Of a DNA stretch of 29,215 nt, positions 7,743 through 17,300 are shown piece by piece. The first letter of the stretch is position 1. Each line of letters begins with the position of its first letter. Source of the stretch: Rhodobacterales bacterium UBA7416 (GTDB lineage: Bacteria; Pseudomonadota; Alphaproteobacteria; Rhodobacterales; Rhodobacteraceae). The notes under the pieces are model-generated. The model was given only the letters and a program-made list of their open reading frames with translations, was not told where the DNA came from and did no database searches. Location of the stretch: the NCBI GenBank assembly GCA_002469545.1, contig DKMK01000100.1, forward strand, positions 1 through 29,215, read 5' to 3'. The position numbers and the translations under genes were made by a program.

Positions 7743-8378
7743 ATGAGCGATACCGACCACGAAACGGCAATAGCAGGCGCATATGGTGCCTCGACGGTTA
7801 ATGAGCTCACCCAACAATACGATACTTGGGTAGATACCTATAACGCCGAAGTCGCGGCACTTGGTTACCGCTTACCTTGGATGGTGATCGCGATGTTCAT
7901 GCGTCACGTCCCACAAACAACCGATCCCATTCTCGACGCGGGATGTGGCACAGGCATTTTAGGCGATTCACTCGCCACTTTCGCATATTCAGATATCGTT
8001 GGAATCGATCTCTCTGTTCCCATGCTGGGCCATGCAAAAAACCTAAATGTTTACAGCCAACTTTCTCAAATGACACTTGGTGAAACACTTGGATTTGGCG
8101 ACAACACATTTAACGGTGTAATCAGCGCCGGCGTCTTCACCCAAGGCCATGCACCTTACAACAGTTTCGATGAACTAATTCGCACCACAAAACCGGGCGG
8201 ACACATCGTGTTTTCAGTACGTGAGAGCGTATACGAAAACGACGGATTTTGCGAATATCAACAATCCTTGGTCGACACAGGAAAATGGCGCCTAACCGAA
8301 GTTACAGCGCCATGCCTTGCATTTACAATTGGATACCAAGACGTGAATGTTCTCATCTTCGCTTATCAAGTCGTTTAG
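7743..8378 (+). CDS. Class I SAM-dependent methyltransferase (METTL27/WBSCR27-like)
   Basis: This 211-residue protein has a Rossmann-type methyltransferase core: motif I I-L-D-A-G-C-G-T-G (residues 63-71), the acidic strand-2 end in V-G-I-D-L-S, and a later K-P-G-G-H-I-V-F-S-V segment. The N-terminal region with Q-Q-Y-D-T-W and a tyrosine-rich stretch resembles the METTL27/WBSCR27 group; the substrate is unknown. The start at 7743 follows a GGAAAG ribosome-binding site; the longer frame extends into the sulfatase. It lies 28 bases after the sulfatase remnant and overlaps the convergent der stop codon by four bases. Confidence 0.85.
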   Translation: MSDTDHETAIAGAYGASTVNELTQQYDTWVDTYNAEVAALGYRLPWMVIAMFMRHVPQTTDPILDAGCGTGILGDSLATFAYSDIVGIDLSVPMLGHAKNLNVYSQLSQMTLGETLGFGDNTFNGVISAGVFTQGHAPYNSFDELIRTTKPGGHIVFSVRESVYENDGFCEYQQSLVDTGKWRLTEVTAPCLAFTIGYQDVNVLIFAYQVV

Positions 8379-9865
8379 CGGTTCTTTTTGGCTCCACGAC
8401 CCAAAGCTTTCACATAACGACCTTCTTTGTGCTTGTTCAGCTTGGTCACCTTCTTCTCTTTTTTGTCGGCATACGGGTTTTGATCCGATTGCGAACGCAT
8501 AAAGATACGAATAGGTGTGCCTTGCATGCCAAAATCGTCACGCAAACCATTGATCAAGTACCGACTATAACTCGTCGGTAACAAATCAGGGTGGCTACAC
8601 ATCACAACAAAACTCGGTGGGCGTGCTTTTACTTGCGTCATATAACGCAAACGAATGCGGCGACCACCCGGTGCGGGCGGTGGGTGCGCATCAGTTGCAT
8701 CCATCAACCAGCGGTTACACTGTGATGTCGACAAACGTTTGTTCCAAATTTTATGTGCCGTCAGGATTGCTGCGTGCAAACGATCCATACCACGGCCCGT
8801 TTTTGCAGAAACCGTAATCAACGGCGCGCCACGCAACTGTGGCAACAGCCTTGTAAATTTCTCGCGGATATCTTTCAGTTTTTCTTGCTTTTCGTTTTCG
8901 ATATCCCATTTGTTCACAGCCACAACAACCGCGCGGCCTTCGCGCTCGGCCAAATCGGCAATACGCAAATCTTGTTGCTCAAACGGAATTTCCGCGTCCA
9001 ACAAAATAACAACAACCTCAGAAAACTTCACTGCGCGCAACCCATCGGACACAGACAGTTTTTCCAGCTTTTCCTGCACTTTGGCTTTTTTACGAATGCC
9101 CGCAGTATCCCAAATCCGCATTGGAACACCGTCCCAATTGTGGTTGATCGAAATACTGTCGCGTGTGATCCCTGCTTCGGGGCCGGTCAGCATACGATCA
9201 TGACCCAAAATTTGGTTCACCAATGTGGATTTACCCGCATTCGGACGCCCAATAATGGACAACTGCAACGGACGTTCCGCTGAATAGCTGATTTCCTTAC
9301 CCGCGTCGTCATCATCTTCGTCAATATCAACATCCGTAAGCGGCGCGATATCGTCATCTTCGCCTTTGAATTCTTCGGCCAATGGCATCAATACATGCTG
9401 TAAATCCACCATACCTTCGCCGTGTTCGCCGGACAGACGCACAGGTTCGCCCAAACCCAGACTGAACGCATCGAAAAATCCAACTTCGCCTGAATTGCCT
9501 TCGGCTTTGTTTGCCACCAAAACAACGCGCGCTGATTTCTTGCGCAGGATTTCGGCAAAAACACGGTCCGCAGGTAAAACACCCGCACGTGCATCCATCA
9601 TAAAGATACAAACGTCAGCCATATCAACGGCGCGTTCCGTCAACATCCGCATCCGCCCTTGCAGGCTTTCGTCTGTTGCTTCTTCTAAACCCGCGGTATC
9701 AATCACCGTAAATTTAACGGGACCCATTTTTGCATCACCCTCGCGCAAATCGCGTGTCACACCAGGTGTGTCATCGACCAACGCCAAACGCCGCCCAACA
9801 AGGCGGTTAAATAGTGTGGATTTGCCAACGTTAGGACGTCCGACCAGTGCGACGGTAAAAGTCAT
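8375..9865 (-). CDS. der: Ribosome biogenesis GTPase Der (EngA)
   Basis: Der is a double GTPase needed for 50S subunit maturation. The 496-residue protein has a first G domain (G-R-P-N-V-G-K-S at residues 8-15, D-T-P-G-V-T-R-D, D-T-A-G), an acidic linker rich in aspartate, a second G domain (G-R-P-N-A-G-K-S, D-T-A-G-I-R-K-K, N-K-W-D), and a C-terminal KH-like domain ending in a basic tail. It is the last gene of the panB-yfgM-bamB-der run on the minus strand. Its stop codon overlaps that of the convergent methyltransferase gene. Confidence 0.97.
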   Translation of the reverse strand: MTFTVALVGRPNVGKSTLFNRLVGRRLALVDDTPGVTRDLREGDAKMGPVKFTVIDTAGLEEATDESLQGRMRMLTERAVDMADVCIFMMDARAGVLPADRVFAEILRKKSARVVLVANKAEGNSGEVGFFDAFSLGLGEPVRLSGEHGEGMVDLQHVLMPLAEEFKGEDDDIAPLTDVDIDEDDDDAGKEISYSAERPLQLSIIGRPNAGKSTLVNQILGHDRMLTGPEAGITRDSISINHNWDGVPMRIWDTAGIRKKAKVQEKLEKLSVSDGLRAVKFSEVVVILLDAEIPFEQQDLRIADLAEREGRAVVVAVNKWDIENEKQEKLKDIREKFTRLLPQLRGAPLITVSAKTGRGMDRLHAAILTAHKIWNKRLSTSQCNRWLMDATDAHPPPAPGGRRIRLRYMTQVKARPPSFVVMCSHPDLLPTSYSRYLINGLRDDFGMQGTPIRIFMRSQSDQNPYADKKEKKVTKLNKHKEGRYVKALGRGAKKNR

Positions 9866-9945
9866 TGTTTTTGGGCCTTCGTATAAATGCGCGCAATTTA
9901 TCTGCGGGCATAACTCTGTGTTGGCTCCTTTAGCGAATTAAATCG

Positions 9946-11235
9946 CTATTGGAAAGCGATGAGTTGTCCTGAATTCGACAGAACATACATCCGACCAGCT
10001 GCAACAACGACTTGTGACGCTGCTCCACCCGATACAGAAATGGAATTCACCAAATTACCAGTCGCCGGATCAAAGGCACGGATCGTGCCATCACTTCCTG
10101 CAACATACAAACGACCACCCGCTAAAACAGGACCATAATGCCCATAATTCCCACGTTGGCGTTTTTCTTTTCGGTACAATGGCAGATCAGTTACCCAAAG
10201 TTCCGCACCTGTTTCACGATCAAGCCGCTTCAACTTTTGCTCGTCCGTCAAAACGAACAATGAATTTCCAGCGGGCCATACAGGCCCAACAGCACCTTCG
10301 CGAGCCGTCCAAATACGTTGACCAGATCTACGATCTAGCGCGGTCAAACGACCCGAATTCGTGCCGACATAAACAGTATCGCCGACGACAACCGGTCCAC
10401 CTGAAACGGCTTTCATCAGACCGCGTGCCGATCCAATTCGTTGCCCGTTGATGACTTGATTCCATGCCTGCAAACCATTGCTCAAAACAATACCCTGAAC
10501 TTCACCTGAACCAAACGGCACAATGGCAACGCCACTGACAATGGCCGGTGTGCCAGCACCTAAAATGCTTGCGCCAATTGTATTGGAACGCTGCTTCCAA
10601 CGCATACGGCCATTTTTGGCATCCAAACCAAAGGCGCGATTTTCGCCGGTCACGACAACAACAGTTTCACCATCAAATGCAGGCGCAACTGAAATCCCAG
10701 ACTCGGCGCGGTGACGCCATTGAATGGCGCCAGTTTGCGCATCCAACAATGCAACTTCACCAACACCCGTCGTAACCGCGACGCGGCCATCCGCGAACGC
10801 TAAACCACCGCCTGATCCATCTGATTTAGGGCTGTTTTGCAATTTCAAATCAACGGACCATTGCTTGGAACCATTCAGCCCGAATGCGGCAACAGTACCA
10901 TCTGCATCCAACGTATAGATGCGTCCATTGGCAACGATCGGATCGCTGGCTAAACGTTGGCGCTTCTTGTTACCAGTGCCAATATCAGTGGACCATATTC
11001 GCTTCGGATTACTGGACAGTGCGGGATGGCTTTGGAAATGTGCTGCATTGCCATTTCGATGCGTCCATGATGCATTCACAGTTGCCGCAGGTAAATTCAA
11101 TTCAAGTGACGCTTCTTCAACTTCTGCCACAGCGCGCAAACCAATGCGCTCTCCTTGCAAAATCTCTTCTTTCTTAGAACAAGCTGTCAGAACCAACAGA
11201 CCAGCCAATGCAGTCATCGAAATTTTAAGTAGCAT
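9946..11235 (-). CDS. bamB: Outer membrane assembly lipoprotein BamB-like (PQQ-repeat beta-propeller)
   Basis: BamB is a scaffold of the BAM complex that folds outer-membrane proteins. The 429-residue protein has a lipoprotein signal with lipobox L-T-A-C (Cys19) followed by repeated beta-propeller blades of the PQQ type, for example G-R-I-Y-T-L-D-A-D-G-T-V-A-A-F, A-L-L-D-A-Q-T-G-A-I-Q-W and L-T-A-L-D-R-R-S-G-Q-R-I-W. The position between a YfgM-like gene and der matches the enterobacterial yfgM-bamB-der order and supports BamB over a PQQ dehydrogenase, which would be larger. Confidence 0.87.
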   Translation of the reverse strand: MLLKISMTALAGLLVLTACSKKEEILQGERIGLRAVAEVEEASLELNLPAATVNASWTHRNGNAAHFQSHPALSSNPKRIWSTDIGTGNKKRQRLASDPIVANGRIYTLDADGTVAAFGLNGSKQWSVDLKLQNSPKSDGSGGGLAFADGRVAVTTGVGEVALLDAQTGAIQWRHRAESGISVAPAFDGETVVVVTGENRAFGLDAKNGRMRWKQRSNTIGASILGAGTPAIVSGVAIVPFGSGEVQGIVLSNGLQAWNQVINGQRIGSARGLMKAVSGGPVVVGDTVYVGTNSGRLTALDRRSGQRIWTAREGAVGPVWPAGNSLFVLTDEQKLKRLDRETGAELWVTDLPLYRKEKRQRGNYGHYGPVLAGGRLYVAGSDGTIRAFDPATGNLVNSISVSGGAASQVVVAAGRMYVLSNSGQLIAFQ

Positions 11236-11276
11236 TTCAAAACGTCCCTTAGTCGACCCAGTTGCGGCCCTTAACT

Positions 11277-11957
11277 CTATTGTGCAGATGCGCCAGAAGA
11301 AAGCAATCGCGCAGCGGACGGCAATTCTCCGCCCAAAGCAACGATCAATTGGCGTGTGCGTGACGTCATCGCTTGTGAAACACCTGCCTCGTCCAGCAAC
11401 GCGGTCAACGTTTCAATTGCCGCGTCTTTTTTCCCTGCATCCAATTGCGCCATTGCTGTTTGTTCAATAGCAAGCGTGCGGAATGGATTCCCTGCCACAG
11501 CCAAGCTTTCCAACTCCGCCATACGTTGATCCATATCCATGTCATTTCCACGGATCATAATCGCGCGAAGTGTTGCTACTTGTGCATAAATATCATCGCC
11601 AGATTTCAGATCATCAAAAACTGCCAACGCCCCATCGCGATCACCTTGCTCCATCAACACACCTGCGCGATGAAATTGTGCTAATGCGGCCGTGCTATCA
11701 CCACTGTTTGCAATGCTGGCCAACGCATCGACACGTGCACTTGCATCATCCAGATTAAGCGCTGCAATCAGATTGTCACCGCGAATCTTCGCGGCACTTT
11801 CAGCAGAAGCATTGCGATATTCAATCAACGCTGTACCACCAACCAGCCCAACGATCGCTAAAACGGCAATCCAACTGTATTTCTTGTACATCGCGAACAG
11901 CCGATCCTTGCGGACTTCTTCTGTTACTTCCTCGATAAAACCTTCTGTATTACTCAC
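11277..11957 (-). CDS. YfgM-like membrane-anchored tetratricopeptide protein
   Basis: The 226-residue protein has a short cytoplasmic N-terminus (E-E-V-T-E-E-V-R-K-D-R), one membrane helix at about residues 28-46 and a helical periplasmic domain with TPR-like repeats. In enterobacteria YfgM is an ancillary SecYEG and chaperone partner encoded next to bamB. Here the same order is kept, with 41 bases to bamB, so a role in envelope protein handling is likely. Sequence similarity in this family is weak, so the call relies on architecture and context. Confidence 0.78.
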   Translation of the reverse strand: MSNTEGFIEEVTEEVRKDRLFAMYKKYSWIAVLAIVGLVGGTALIEYRNASAESAAKIRGDNLIAALNLDDASARVDALASIANSGDSTAALAQFHRAGVLMEQGDRDGALAVFDDLKSGDDIYAQVATLRAIMIRGNDMDMDQRMAELESLAVAGNPFRTLAIEQTAMAQLDAGKKDAAIETLTALLDEAGVSQAMTSRTRQLIVALGGELPSAARLLSSGASAQ

Positions 11958-12022
11958 GCCAGAGCCTCCAAAATCTTGCTTTGCATGTGTCTAACTGGAT
12001 AAATTCGGTAACGCCAGTCAGA

Positions 12023-12871
12023 TCAGCTCTTTTTCGCTTTATAAGTATGCTCATCAGCAGGGAATGAACGATCACGAACTTCGCCCGCATATCGCGAAAT
12101 TGCATCGATCATCATCTCTTCCATATTGCCATAACGTTTGACGAATGTCGGCACGCGTGGAAACAGACCAATCATGTCTTCAAACACCAAAATTTGACCA
12201 TCACATTGCGCAGACGCACCAATGCCAATCGTTGGGATACCAACATTGCGCGTGATTTTATCCGCCAATTTTTCTGCTACACCTTCAACAACAACAGAAA
12301 ACGCACCCGCGGCTTCTACAGCCTTTGCATCTGCAATAACATCTTCCCAAACATCCTCGTCGCGCACGGCCTTAAATCCTCCGGCGGTATTCATCTGCTG
12401 TGGCATCAATCCGATATGCGCCATCACAGGAATTCCCCGCGCGGCTAAATGACGAATAGTAGGGGCCATCTCGCGGCCACCTTCCAACTTAATCGCGGTA
12501 CACCCTGTCTCTTTGATGATGCGACTGGCATTGCGAAACGCCACTTCGGGGCTTTCTTCAAAACTGCCAAACGGCATATCCACGACAACCAGCGATTTTT
12601 CAGCGCCTCGCATAACAGCCTGACCATGCATTATCATATGCTCCATGGTCACGCCCAGTGTGTTTGGCATCCCATGGATCACCATGCCCAAACTGTCGCC
12701 CACCAAAATCATATCGGCCTGCGCATCCACCAAATGCGCAACATGCGCAGTATAGGCTGTCAAACAAACCAACGGCTCACCACCCTTACGGGCTGTAAAA
12801 TTTGGCACCGTCATCTTTTTACGCGGCGCGGCGCTTTGTGATTCTTTGGAAATGGTCGATGTTGTTGACAT
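12023..12871 (-). CDS. panB: 3-methyl-2-oxobutanoate hydroxymethyltransferase (PanB)
   Basis: PanB transfers a hydroxymethyl group from methylene-tetrahydrofolate to alpha-ketoisovalerate, giving ketopantoate for pantothenate and CoA synthesis. The 282-residue TIM-barrel protein shows V-C-L-T-A-Y-T, the metal-binding L-V-G-D-S-L-G-M, A-I-K-L-E-G-G, V-V-V-E-G-V and the loop G-I-G-A-S-A-Q-C-D-G-Q-I-L-V. The N-terminal 20 residues are basic and extended beyond the catalytic core. panC is not adjacent. The gene is the first of a minus-strand run leading to der, and is divergent from the RND efflux genes. Confidence 0.95.
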   Translation of the reverse strand: MSTTSTISKESQSAAPRKKMTVPNFTARKGGEPLVCLTAYTAHVAHLVDAQADMILVGDSLGMVIHGMPNTLGVTMEHMIMHGQAVMRGAEKSLVVVDMPFGSFEESPEVAFRNASRIIKETGCTAIKLEGGREMAPTIRHLAARGIPVMAHIGLMPQQMNTAGGFKAVRDEDVWEDVIADAKAVEAAGAFSVVVEGVAEKLADKITRNVGIPTIGIGASAQCDGQILVFEDMIGLFPRVPTFVKRYGNMEEMMIDAISRYAGEVRDRSFPADEHTYKAKKS

Positions 12872-12884
12872 GTAACAGGCGTCC

Positions 12885-12896
12885 TTAAGCGCTTAA
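12885..12896. promoter_or_regulatory. 12-base palindrome upstream of panB
   Basis: T-T-A-A-G-C-G-C-T-T-A-A is a perfect palindrome 14 bases before the panB start, in the 224-base divergent region between panB and the efflux operon. It could be an operator. Nothing else with clear meaning was found in this gap apart from the GGAG ribosome-binding site of the adaptor gene. Confidence 0.3.
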
Positions 12897-13095
12897 ATTC
12901 AATCATGATTTAGGCCATTAGGTGCTAAAATGCGAGACTGAATTAAAAAAACCTGAATTGTGAAGCCACCATCGCATCGCTATTAGCGCTTCAAAGCTAC
13001 GCTTGCGCAGGTTGTTCAACAGGCGTAAGTTTCACCCTATTATGACCAGGCACCTCCCTAAGCTTGGCAAATTGATCAAATTTCGGAGTGTTCAA

Positions 13096-14307
13096 ATGCG
13101 TGTTTCATCGTTTCTAATCGCCATAATTGTATGCCTAGGCATCGCTGGTTTTGTCCTCAAAAGAACAACGATTTATGATTACTTCACTGGCGGCCCCGAA
13201 GCACGCCAAGAACAAGCATTAAACGATGCAAAAGCCGCTGTAAAAACAGCAGAGCAACAACAGACTGCGAGCCTTGAAACACTAAACGCAGCCAAGGAAT
13301 CGCTGACACAGTTCCAAAACGCCTCTGCCACCTCACAAGAACCTGAAAAAGCGGAAAATGTTAGCAAAGCCGTTTCCGTTCTGGCCATGAAATCCGCAGA
13401 ACAAGATGTCACCAGCGGCATCGTTTTACGCGGCCAAACATCTGCCTTCAAATCCGTTCAAGCAAAATCAGAAACATCAGGCTCTGTGATTTCACAACCA
13501 ATTCGCAAAGGGACACTGGTCGAAAAAGGCGAATTGCTATGTGAACTTGAAATAGGCACCAAAGCCGCCGCACTAGCCGAAGCAAAAGCACGCCTTGCAG
13601 AAGCCGAAGCAAACAATACAGCATCTGCAAACTTGGTGAAAAAAGGCTTCGCATCAGAAACACAGGCCATCTCTCGCCAAGCAGCACTTGAATCAGCAAT
13701 CGCAGGTCTAGATCGTGCACAAACGGATTTGGATCACACTAAAATCTTTGCGCCATTTAACGGCCTGTTGGAATCGGACACCGCAGAACTGGGTGCATTC
13801 ATGCAACCCGGATCTCCCTGCGCAACCGTTTTGGCTCTAAACCCAATTAAACTCGTGGGCTACGCAACCGAACAACAAGTATCCCTGATCGAAGTCGGAG
13901 CAACAGCAGGTGCACGTTTGATTAATGGCGATCAAGTCGTCGGCAAGGTTAGCTTCATCTCACGTTCTGCAGATCCAACCACACGAACGTTCCTCGTTGA
14001 AACCACTGTACCAAACGACGCCTTGGCAATTCGTGATGGAGCCACCGCAGACATCTACATTGGCTTGGCTGGAATCAAGGGCCACATCCTACCGCAATCT
14101 TCCCTTACACTAAACGGCGAAGGAAAATTAGGCGTGCGCGTTGCCGACGGCGACAAAGCTAAATTCATGTCTATATCTGTTATTCGTGATGCCGCCGAAG
14201 GTATCTGGGTTACTGGCCTGCCCGCAACCGCGGACGTAATCGTTGTCGGCCAAGAATACGTAACCGATGGCTCAGACATCAAAGTATCCTACAAAGGCGC
14301 AAAATAA
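13096..14307 (+). CDS. RND efflux periplasmic adaptor (membrane fusion protein)
   Basis: This subunit bridges an inner-membrane RND pump to an outer-membrane channel. The 403-residue product has one N-terminal membrane segment (residues 4-22), an alanine- and glutamine-rich, probably coiled-coil stretch at about 35-75, then the barrel-sandwich hybrid domain (G-S-V-I-S-Q-P-I-R-K-G), a short hairpin (A-E-A-K-A-R-L-A-E-A-E-A), the second lipoyl half (I-F-A-P-F-N-G-L-L) and beta-barrel domains. The start at 13096 has a GGAG 7 bases upstream and puts the membrane segment at the N-terminus. It overlaps the permease start by one base (T-A-A-T-G), so the two are coupled. No outer-membrane channel or regulator gene is adjacent. 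Confidence 0.9.
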   Translation: MRVSSFLIAIIVCLGIAGFVLKRTTIYDYFTGGPEARQEQALNDAKAAVKTAEQQQTASLETLNAAKESLTQFQNASATSQEPEKAENVSKAVSVLAMKSAEQDVTSGIVLRGQTSAFKSVQAKSETSGSVISQPIRKGTLVEKGELLCELEIGTKAAALAEAKARLAEAEANNTASANLVKKGFASETQAISRQAALESAIAGLDRAQTDLDHTKIFAPFNGLLESDTAELGAFMQPGSPCATVLALNPIKLVGYATEQQVSLIEVGATAGARLINGDQVVGKVSFISRSADPTTRTFLVETTVPNDALAIRDGATADIYIGLAGIKGHILPQSSLTLNGEGKLGVRVADGDKAKFMSISVIRDAAEGIWVTGLPATADVIVVGQEYVTDGSDIKVSYKGAK

Positions 14308-17300
14308 TGCATGGTTTAGTTGATTGGGCAACGGATCGCGCCCGTATGATTTTAGTCTTTGTCGCCATGTCGCTTGCGGCGGGCGCAATGGCCTACTTTT
14401 CGCTGCCCAAAGAGGGCGAACCAGATATCGATATCCCCGCGCTGTTCGTATCAGTCCCCTTCCCGGGTATTTCCGCCGAAGACAGCGAAAAATTGATCGT
14501 CAAACCCCTTGAAAACAAACTCAAAGAGCTTGATGGCCTAAAAACCATGTCATCAACCGCCGCAGAAGGTTATGGCGGCGTCGCCTTAGAATTTGAATTT
14601 GGCTGGGACAAAACCGCGACAATCGCCGACGTACGCGACAAAGCAAACCAAGCCCAAGCAGAATTTCCGAATGGCGCTGATCAATATGCAATCAACGAAA
14701 TCAACTTCTCTGAATTTCCAATCATCGTTGTATCCCTGTCTGGTCAGTTACCTGAACGCACAATGACGCGCGTGGCCAAAGACCTCCAAGATCGCATCGA
14801 ATCCATGCCAGAAGTTCTCGAAGCAGGGCTCGCAGGTCAACGCGATGAAATGCTCGAAGTCCTGATCGATCCCCTCAAACTCGAAGCATATAACGTCACC
14901 GCAGGCGAATTGATCAACGTCGTGACGAACAACAACCTGTTGATTGCCGCTGGCGAAATCGAAAGCGATGCAGGCGCCTTCGCAATCAAAATCCCATCAT
15001 CGTTTTCCGAACCTGCAGACGTTTACAACCTACCGGTCAAAGTAAACGGTGATCGCGTCATCACCCTACTCGACCTCGCGGAAATACGCCTCACATTCGA
15101 AGACCGTCTTGGCACCGCCCGCTTTAACGGGGAAACAACAGTCGCCGTTCAGGTCGTCAAACGCAAAGGCGTAAACTTAATTGGAACCGTCGCGTTAGTC
15201 AAAGATGTCGTCGACAAAGCAGTCTCAGAATGGACACCAGAACTACGCGATGCAATCACCATCAACTATTCCTCAGACCAATCACGCCAAGTTGGCGATA
15301 TGGTTTCCCAACTCGAAGGCTCGGTTCTAACCGCCATCGCATTGGTGATGATCGTTGTATTGGCCGCTCTTGGCATACGTTCAGCACTCTTGGTTGGCTT
15401 CGCCATTCCCACGTCATTCCTGCTGGCCTTCGCCATCATGGGCGCATCTGGCATCACAATTTCCAACATGGTTATGTTTGGTTTGATTTTGGCCGTTGGT
15501 ATGCTGGTGGATGGCGCAATTGTTGTCGTTGAATACGCCGATAAACGCATCGCCGAAGGCGTGGGCCCAATGCAGGCCTACGGCGCGGCCGCAAAACGCA
15601 TGTTCTGGCCGATTGTCTCCTCAACAGCCACAACACTTTGCGCTTTCTTACCTATGCTTTTTTGGCCGGGTGTACCGGGCGAATTCATGAAAATGCTCCC
15701 TATCACACTGATCTACGTTTTATCCGCATCGCTTTTGGTTGCTCTCATCTACCTGCCCGTTGTAGGCGGTGTAGCAGGGCGACTAACACGCGTATTGGAA
15801 AATATCGCGAACAGCTTGCGTGAAAAATGGTCAATCTGGATACGCCTATTGTTGGTCGCTATCTCGGTTGGTTTCATCTTCTTTGGCGCAACGACCCTGA
15901 TGAATGGCGCGGCTCTTCCAGGTGTAATTCTTTTCATCCTTGGTTGTTTTGCTTTGTCATCCACCGCAGCCTCGGTACGAAAAGTGCACGTCGCCGCTGA
16001 TACAGAAAAACCAAACCTATATGCCCGCTTTATCACGTTCATCGTTGGTAAATGGTACATGCCGCCAGTCGTCGTCGCGCTAACGGTTTATTTCGTGATT
16101 ACGGTCTTTACGCTCTTTGGTGCTAACAACAACGGCGTTGAATTTTTCGTTACGACAGAACCCGAAAACGCCATCGTATACGTACGTGCACGCGGCAACC
16201 TGTCGTTAGCCGAAAAAGACGCATTGGTACGCGATGTTGAACAACGCATCCAAGGCATAGAAGGCATTCAAAGCGCCTTTGCTTTTGCAGGCGATGGCGG
16301 CTTGGACAACAATACAGGCGGCGCAACAGCCCCCCTTGATACTGTCGGTCAAATTCAACTCGAAACCACCCCGTGGGAAGACCGCCAAGGCACCCCATCC
16401 GGTTTCGACATTCTAAAAGAGGTCGAATCTCGTATCACAGACGTTCCTGGTGTTCAGGTCGAAATTTTGGAATTGGCCCAAGGCCCTGCAACGGGAAAAC
16501 CGCTCACATTACGTGTCATAGGTCAAAATTTCGACGATCTAAAAATCGCGGCAGGCATTGTGCGTGATCACTACGAATCCATCGATGGCCCCATCAAAAT
16601 CGAAGACACCCGTCCCCTACCCGGCATAGATTGGCAAATCGACGTCGATGTTGAAAAGGCGGGCCGTTACAACGCTGACGTGGCACAGGTCGGTGCAATG
16701 GTACAATTGGTAACGCGTGGCCTTAAATTGGGTGACATGACCACGGATACATCCGACGAAGACATCGATATTCGTGTTCGCCTTCCCGAAAAAGATCGCT
16801 TACTTTCCACTTTGGAAACACTGCGTATCCGCACGGCTTCCGGCTTAATACCGATTTCAAACTTCATCACACTGCGCCCTGTTCAAAAACTCGGTCAAAT
16901 CGATCGCGTTGATTCAAAACGCTACTTTGATATCAAAGCGGACGTCGCAGAAGGCGTAAATGCAGCCGAAAAAATCGCCGAAATCACCGAATGGCTAGAG
17001 GCCGAACAACGCCTACCCGCCGGTATCGATTGGGAATGGAAAGGCGACCAAGAAGACCAAGCAGACAGCATGGCATTCCTAGGTCAAGCTTTTGCAGGTG
17101 CATTAGGTTTGATGTTTGTGATCTTGCTCGCGCAGTTCAATTCGTTTTACAACTCTGTACTGGTTTTGTTGGCCGTCGTTCTTTCGACTGTCGGCGTCTT
17201 GATCGGCATGATGGTCATGGGCCAAGCATTCTCGGTCATCATGACAGGTATAGGCATCGTGGCTTTGGCAGGAATTGTGGTGAACAACAACATTGTCCTC

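Noticed and set aside
9366..9941. Long plus-strand open frame (191 codons) inside der
   Set aside because: It is antisense to a clearly conserved GTPase gene, and its translation is compositionally odd (serine-, arginine- and proline-rich) with no recognisable domain.
10919..11470. Plus-strand open frame of 183 codons over bamB and the YfgM-like gene
   Set aside because: It spans the antisense of two real genes and their gap, and has no convincing ribosome-binding site or family motif.
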